DNA from: an uncultured Sutterella sp.
Lineage (GTDB): Bacteria; Pseudomonadota; Gammaproteobacteria; Burkholderiales; Burkholderiaceae_F
Assembly: GCA_949282745.1 (NCBI GenBank)
Contig: CASDQM010000053.1
Location: 1 to 41,104, forward strand
Direction of reading: 5' to 3'
Length of the DNA: 41,104 nucleotides
Shown here: piece after piece, positions 39,328-41,104 of the stretch
Layout of the letters: every line of letters begins with the position of its first letter
Position numbering within the stretch: position 1 is the first letter of the stretch
Position numbers and translations under genes: made by a program
Notes under the pieces: generated by a model
Database searches by the model: none
The model's input: only the letters and a program-made list of their open reading frames with translations
Told to the model about the DNA's origin: nothing

Positions 39328-39360
39328 AAAGCCTCCCCAAAGCGGGAGGTTTTCCTTTTT
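39328..39360 (+). terminator. Terminator after the flavin reductase gene
   Basis: AAAGCCTCCC (39328-39337) pairs with GGGAGGTTTT (39344-39353, one G-T pair), followed by CCTTTTT. Confidence 0.85.
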
Positions 39361-39451
39361 GGCGGTCTACCGGCGAAACCTCTTTCGGGAAAGCGAAAAA
39401 AGAGGGCGCTGCGCCGCCCGCACACCGAAAAGTCCGCTACAATCCGTCCAC

Positions 39452-39580
39452 CTTCCCCAGGGGAGTAGCCAGCCGTCGACCCCTCGGCGGCGTCCGCGTC
39501 AACACACTTGGAATCTCTCCGATTCCATGGCGCGGACAATGGAATCCTCATCGGCATCCATCGGCAAGACCTGCGGCGGA
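39452..39580 (+). promoter_or_regulatory. yybP-ykoY manganese riboswitch
   Basis: Conserved aptamer blocks are present in order: CAGGGGAGTAGCC (39458-39470), GCGTCAACA (39496-39504) and CGGCAAGACCTG (39562-39573). CAGG and CCTG close the aptamer. These match the yybP-ykoY family, which binds Mn2+ and switches on exporters. TACAAT at 39438-39443 is the likely -10 box. The element sits about 100 nt upstream of a GDT1-type transporter, the expected target. Confidence 0.88.
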
Positions 39581-39677
39581 CGACTCCGATCTTTCCGAAA
39601 AGAGCGAAAGAGCGGCCGGAGTGCGTGCGCCGTTACGGTTCTGACCCCGCCGCCGCTCGACGCTCACCCAAAAAGAA

Positions 39678-40244
39678 ATGTTAGAGACCCTGGGACTTTC
39701 CACCGTTGTCGTCGCCGCGGCTGAAATCGGCGACAAGACGCAGCTCCTTTCGATCTTTCTCGCCGCGCGCTACCGCGCTCCGAAGCCCATCATCTGGGGC
39801 ATTCTCCTTGCGACCATCTTCAACCACGCGCTCGCGGGCGCTCTGGGGGCATCGCTCTCTTCGCTCATTTCCTATGAGGTGCTGCGCTGGGTTCTCATCG
39901 TCTCCTTCCTCGCGATGGCCGTGTGGATTCTGATTCCCGACAAGATGGAGGACGACGACTTCAAGAAGAAGGCGCAGCGCTTCGGCGTCTTCGGGACGAC
40001 CTTCGTGCTCTTCTTCCTAGCGGAAATGGGGGACAAGACCCAGATCGCCACGATCGCCATGTCGGCGCGCTACGCGACCGAAGCCTTCTGGGTGATTGCC
40101 GGGACGACGCTCGGGATGATGATAGCGAACGTGCCCGCCGTCTACCTCGGCGAGAAGATCGCCGAGAAGATTTCGATGGATTGGATGCGCCGCATTGCGG
40201 CGGCGGTCTTCGTGATCCTCGCGGTGCTCACGTACTTCGGCTGA
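39678..40244 (+). CDS. GDT1/UPF0016-family manganese exporter
   Basis: A 188-residue membrane protein with six segments in two repeats. Each repeat has the signature ExGDKTQ: AAEIGDKTQLLSIFLAARY (about residues 13-31) and LAEMGDKTQIATIAMSARY (about 115-133). Proteins of this family (MneA, GDT1, TMEM165) move Mn2+ or Ca2+ against protons, and bacterial ones export manganese. The manganese riboswitch directly upstream supports that role. The ATG lies behind AAAAAGAA, a weak site that the riboswitch could hide. Confidence 0.93.
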   Translation: MLETLGLSTVVVAAAEIGDKTQLLSIFLAARYRAPKPIIWGILLATIFNHALAGALGASLSSLISYEVLRWVLIVSFLAMAVWILIPDKMEDDDFKKKAQRFGVFGTTFVLFFLAEMGDKTQIATIAMSARYATEAFWVIAGTTLGMMIANVPAVYLGEKIAEKISMDWMRRIAAAVFVILAVLTYFG

Positions 40245-40249
40245 GAAAC

Positions 40250-40281
40250 AAAAGGGCTCTTTCCCGACAAAGGAAAGAGCC
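40250..40281 (-). terminator. Probable terminator of the TorD-type gene
   Basis: GGCTCTTTCC (40255-40264) pairs exactly with GGAAAGAGCC (40272-40281). On the minus strand the stem is followed by CTTTTGTTTC, about 50 nt after the stop codon. Confidence 0.6.
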
Positions 40282-40297
40282 TCTGACGATTCCCCAT

Positions 40298-40326
40298 GGG
40301 CGGCTCGGCTTTCCGGCCGCCTTTTT
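40298..40326 (+). terminator. Terminator of the manganese exporter gene
   Basis: GGCGGC (40299-40304) pairs with GCCGCC (40316-40321), followed by TTTTTCG. Confidence 0.75.
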
Positions 40327-40328
40327 CG

Positions 40329-40907
40329 TCACTTGCGGTCTTCGCGCCGCCAGTGTTCGATCGACGTGATGGCGGCGAGCGCGAGGCCCACCGTGCGGAA
40401 GAACTTCGCGTCGGGGTGGTTGACGAGCGCCCGCGAGAGCGCGGGGAGCCACTTCGCGGGGTGCGCCGCAAAGAAGGCTTCGGCTTCGCTTTCCGCGCCC
40501 TTCAGAACGAGAACCGAAAGGAAGGCGAATTCGAGCGTGATGTGGTCGTAGGGCATCCCGAAGTCCCCGGTGAGGCCGAGCCCCGCCTTTTCGTAGGCGG
40601 CGCGGCAGACTTCCGGAGCGGAGGCGTACTCGGTCCAGGCGGATTCGTAAAGGGGAAGCGGAATTTCGCCCGTGGCGAAGAGGGCGCCGAATTCGGCCGC
40701 GGCCTCTTCGGGCGGGGGAAGGGGGTCTTCGAGCGCGGCCTCGAGCTCGCGGCAGTCGACCCCCACCTCGGCGGCGAGACCCGCGACGGCGTGAAGGGCG
40801 TCCTGCAGCCGATCGTAGGTGTCGGCGTGATCGGGCGCGACGAAGAGTTCGGCGAGCGCGTCGAAATAGGATTGACGGGCGAGTTGTTCGACCTGCTGCG
40901 TAACCAT
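40329..40907 (-). CDS. TorD/DmsD-family redox enzyme maturation chaperone
   Basis: A 192-residue all-helical protein of the TorD/NarJ/DmsD family, which binds signal peptides and helps fold molybdenum enzymes before Tat export. The family motif (E/Y)PxDHxxxExxFL is seen as MPYDHITLEFAFLSVL (about residues 128-143). The N-terminal helix QQVEQLARQSYFDALAELF is typical. The ATG at 40907 follows GAGG with 6-7 nt spacing; an upstream in-frame ATG adds 14 basic residues and is less likely. The molybdoenzyme it serves is not in the window. Confidence 0.85.
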   Translation of the reverse strand: MVTQQVEQLARQSYFDALAELFVAPDHADTYDRLQDALHAVAGLAAEVGVDCRELEAALEDPLPPPEEAAAEFGALFATGEIPLPLYESAWTEYASAPEVCRAAYEKAGLGLTGDFGMPYDHITLEFAFLSVLVLKGAESEAEAFFAAHPAKWLPALSRALVNHPDAKFFRTVGLALAAITSIEHWRREDRK

Positions 40908-41104
40908 GCGGGACCTCGACTCGGAGAGGAAAAGACGGAACCGTTTCATTGTAGGGCGCCCGTCCGCACTGCTCCCGTCAAAGGAGGCCGAAATCCGCCT
41001 TCTCGACGGAACGGATTAGGGGAAAACGAGTAAATGCGGGCTTTTCCGACTGTTTTTTTGTTGCGTCTTTGTCACTTCGCGGATTTCTACGCGTTTTTGC
41101 GGAC

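Noticed and set aside
1-41104. CRISPR arrays, tRNA, rRNA and tmRNA genes.
   Set aside because: No regularly spaced repeats and no tRNA-like cloverleaf with CCA or GGTTCRANYC T-arm were seen in the non-coding stretches on either strand.

Overview
The window is GC-rich (roughly 60 % by eye) and densely coded. It looks like a chromosomal segment of a betaproteobacterium, most likely a gut member of the Burkholderiales such as the Sutterellaceae. This rests on the pyrH, frr and uppS housekeeping genes, the strong GAA/AAG plus G/C third-position codon habit, a secreted fumarate-reductase-type flavoprotein, a TorD-type chaperone and the phosphonate genes. The taxonomic call is inference; no rRNA or tRNA gene was seen.

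Layout. 1-140: right end of an IS3-family element. 175-5172: an exported flavoprotein reductase (minus strand), then a periplasmic endonuclease I gene followed closely by a three-gene ABC importer of NMT1/taurine type. 5251-6562: an EamA transporter and a SugE/Gdx-type small multidrug transporter. 6758-10081: a compact run of exported rhodanese, DUF4418 membrane protein, FtsX-type permease, ABC ATPase and exported thioredoxin, the most system-like unknown locus here. 10157-14559: a LysR regulator, an arginase-family enzyme, then pyrH, frr and uppS. 14579-17856 (minus strand): a Phd/Doc-type toxin-antitoxin pair, an orphan LuxR-type response regulator, a SpoT-like HD hydrolase and a WYL regulator preceded by two identical operator-like dyads. 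18622: HU.

19491-25045 is a complete 2-aminoethylphosphonate uptake and breakdown operon (ABC ATPase, fused permease, lipoprotein binding protein, PhnW, PhnX). Four half-sites at exact 11-nt spacing lie upstream, a tandem Pho box, so phosphate limitation probably drives it. 25150-27740: a YbaK-type deacylase, a 6S-like structured RNA candidate, an isolated phage-type primase and a Tat-exported flavodoxin. 27920-30883: a PPK2 polyphosphate kinase and two tandem PheC-like periplasmic proteins. 30996-32624 (minus): an exported split-barrel oxidoreductase, a small membrane protein and a YgbA-type nitrosative-stress protein.

32779-36095: a copper P-type ATPase whose C-terminus is a CopZ-like domain with its own ribosome binding site, facing an HxlR-type regulator across a perfect dyad that covers the copA -10 box. 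36102-38516 (minus): a cardiolipin synthase and PpsR. 38730-40907: a flavin reductase, a manganese (yybP-ykoY) riboswitch controlling a GDT1-type manganese exporter, and a TorD-family chaperone. Common themes are periplasmic redox proteins, metal and nitrosative-stress handling, and phosphorus scavenging. All assignments come from reading the sequence and family recognition by eye; no database search was run.
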